A stretch of 64,000 nucleotides of DNA, from contig JAJDYN010000005.1 of assembly GCA_022825135.1 (NCBI GenBank), positions 304,361-368,360 of the forward strand, in the 5' to 3' direction. Made by a program: the position numbers and the translations under genes. The stretch is from Gemmatimonadota bacterium. GTDB taxonomy: Bacteria; Gemmatimonadota; Gemmatimonadetes; Longimicrobiales; Gaopeijiaceae. This document shows positions 63,462 to 64,000 of the stretch, in pieces. Every line of letters starts with the position of its first letter. Positions within the stretch are counted from its first letter, which is position 1. Under the pieces are notes generated by a model. The model saw only the letters and a list, made by a program, of their open reading frames with translations. It did no database searches and was not told the origin of the DNA.

Positions 63462-63673
63462 ATCCGGGGCCCGTGATCTGGCGAACTCCGAGATCCCATC
63501 TTCCCCGGCCCGCCAGAGGCGCTGGCGGACGCGCTGACGGCATTCGCAGGCAGTTTCCTCCTTCGACCGTCTCTCAACCCCGTTTCGGCCACTACAGGGC
63601 ATCCTGAGAGGCCGATTTCAGTGGCGTTATATTTGTACGTAAGTCTTTGTACAATCTCACGTTGAGAGGAATC

Positions 63674-64000
63674 ATGATCGCATCTCCGAACTCTCTCTAC
63701 GACACGCGCCGGAGGTTCGCCTCGTGGCCTGCGATGGTGCGGGAACCCACGGGCGCCAGCACCGTGTCCACGGATGCCATCCCGGCTCTCTCCGGTTCCG
63801 GGCCCAACGATGCCATCCCGGCTCCCTCCGACTCCGGGCCCAACGATGACGACGCCGAACTCCGCAAGCTGGGCGAGCGCATCGCGGAGCTGGCGGCCCG
63901 CATCAACTCCGCCGAGGCGCGCATGATGACCCTCATCGCCGAGTTCGACCGGCGCGGCGGATGGAAGGACGGCGGCTACTCCTCCTGCGCCGAATGGCTG
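63674..64000 (+). CDS. DUF222/HNH-type protein (N-terminal part)
   Basis: The first 109 codons of a gene running off the right edge, with a GAGAGGAATC ribosome site. Residues 66-109, from ELRKLGERIAELAARINSAE then ARMMTLIAEFDRRGGWKDGG, YSSCAEWL, are the start of a DUF222 domain, usually followed by an HNH endonuclease motif outside the window. Before it is a short low-complexity region with two 36-base tandem units (63773-63844) encoding DAIPALSGSGPN-type repeats. DUF222 genes occur in multiple copies and often behave like mobile or defence-related nucleases. Confidence 0.82.
   Translation, partial: MIASPNSLYDTRRRFASWPAMVREPTGASTVSTDAIPALSGSGPNDAIPAPSDSGPNDDDAELRKLGERIAELAARINSAEARMMTLIAEFDRRGGWKDGGYSSCAEWL

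Larger units (their letters stand above)
62792..63673. other. repeat-rich non-coding region with gene remains
   Basis: No intact gene. From left to right it contains a decayed fragment of an amidohydrolase gene (62947-63073), a 15-base tandem repeat (63095-63167), three copies of a 33-base repeat (63215-63461), and an AT-rich promoter-like stretch with TTTGTAC at 63632 and 63646 before the last gene. Confidence 0.7.

Overview
This window is high-GC DNA (about two-thirds G+C by eye) from a Gram-negative bacterium. It is packed with secreted, outer-membrane and lipoprotein genes: three SusC/RagA TonB-linked receptors, two SusD lipoproteins, a TonB-like protein, standalone TonB plug proteins, a DUF5916 protein, DUF1592/DUF1552 proteins, a VPS10/BNR repeat protein, amidohydrolases and two dienelactone hydrolases. 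This mix fits Gemmatimonadota or a close relative in the FCB group. The assignment is inferred from gene content; no rRNA, tRNA or other phylogenetic marker is present.

Layout. 1-6.9 kb: a truncated SusC gene, an orphan plug protein, a lipoprotein, a TonB/TPR pair and a matrixin-type protease. 7-12.8 kb: a tight three-gene operon of a DUF1592 family cytochrome-like protein, a Tat-exported DUF1552 protein and a secreted ankyrin-repeat protein. 12.9-17.7 kb: MOSC protein, small secreted peptide, serine hydrolase lipoprotein, YwaF-like membrane protein and a DUF1028 protein. 17.8-22.4 kb: a SusC/SusD operon whose SusC frame is cut by one in-frame TAA, closed by a strong terminator. 22.4-32.2 kb: a second orphan plug protein, DUF2461 and CHAD proteins, an MBL-fold hydrolase, a peroxiredoxin-like gene with an in-frame UGA that I read as selenocysteine, an M16 peptidase fused to a membrane/PH-like tail, a dienelactone hydrolase, a class II aldolase and a repetitive coiled-coil protein. 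32.5-36.8 kb: a creatininase-like protein and a large BNR-repeat protein.

36.8-40.7 kb is a lower-GC accessory patch with four genes on one strand: an intact Fic protein behind a sigma70-like promoter, then an HNH endonuclease that has lost its middle, an SDH/ClpP-fold serine protease with two opposite frameshifts, and a small gene. It looks like a decaying acquired cluster. 40.7-50.4 kb: an operon of PPIase, HupE/UreJ and N-acyl-D-amino-acid deacylase-like genes; a CapA protein; a very short plug-like lipoprotein coupled to a DUF3179 lipoprotein; and a lipoprotein metalloprotease with Ig-like repeats. 50.4-55.8 kb: an intact three-gene operon of outer-membrane barrel, SusC and SusD. 56-62.8 kb: DUF5916 protein, di-heme cytochrome c peroxidase, NTF2-like lipoprotein, Tat amidohydrolase and dienelactone hydrolase. 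62.8-63.7 kb is non-coding and rich in repeats and gene remains. The window ends inside a DUF222/HNH-type gene.

The strongest unusual signal is the UGA plus bacterial SECIS-like hairpin in the peroxiredoxin-like gene (26,296-26,955). Others are the set of barrel-less plug proteins, the decaying Fic/HNH/protease island, a dispersed repeat whose copies all begin an ATG-GCR-GAA-YGG-GAC mini-ORF, and a decayed duplicate of part of the amidohydrolase gene.
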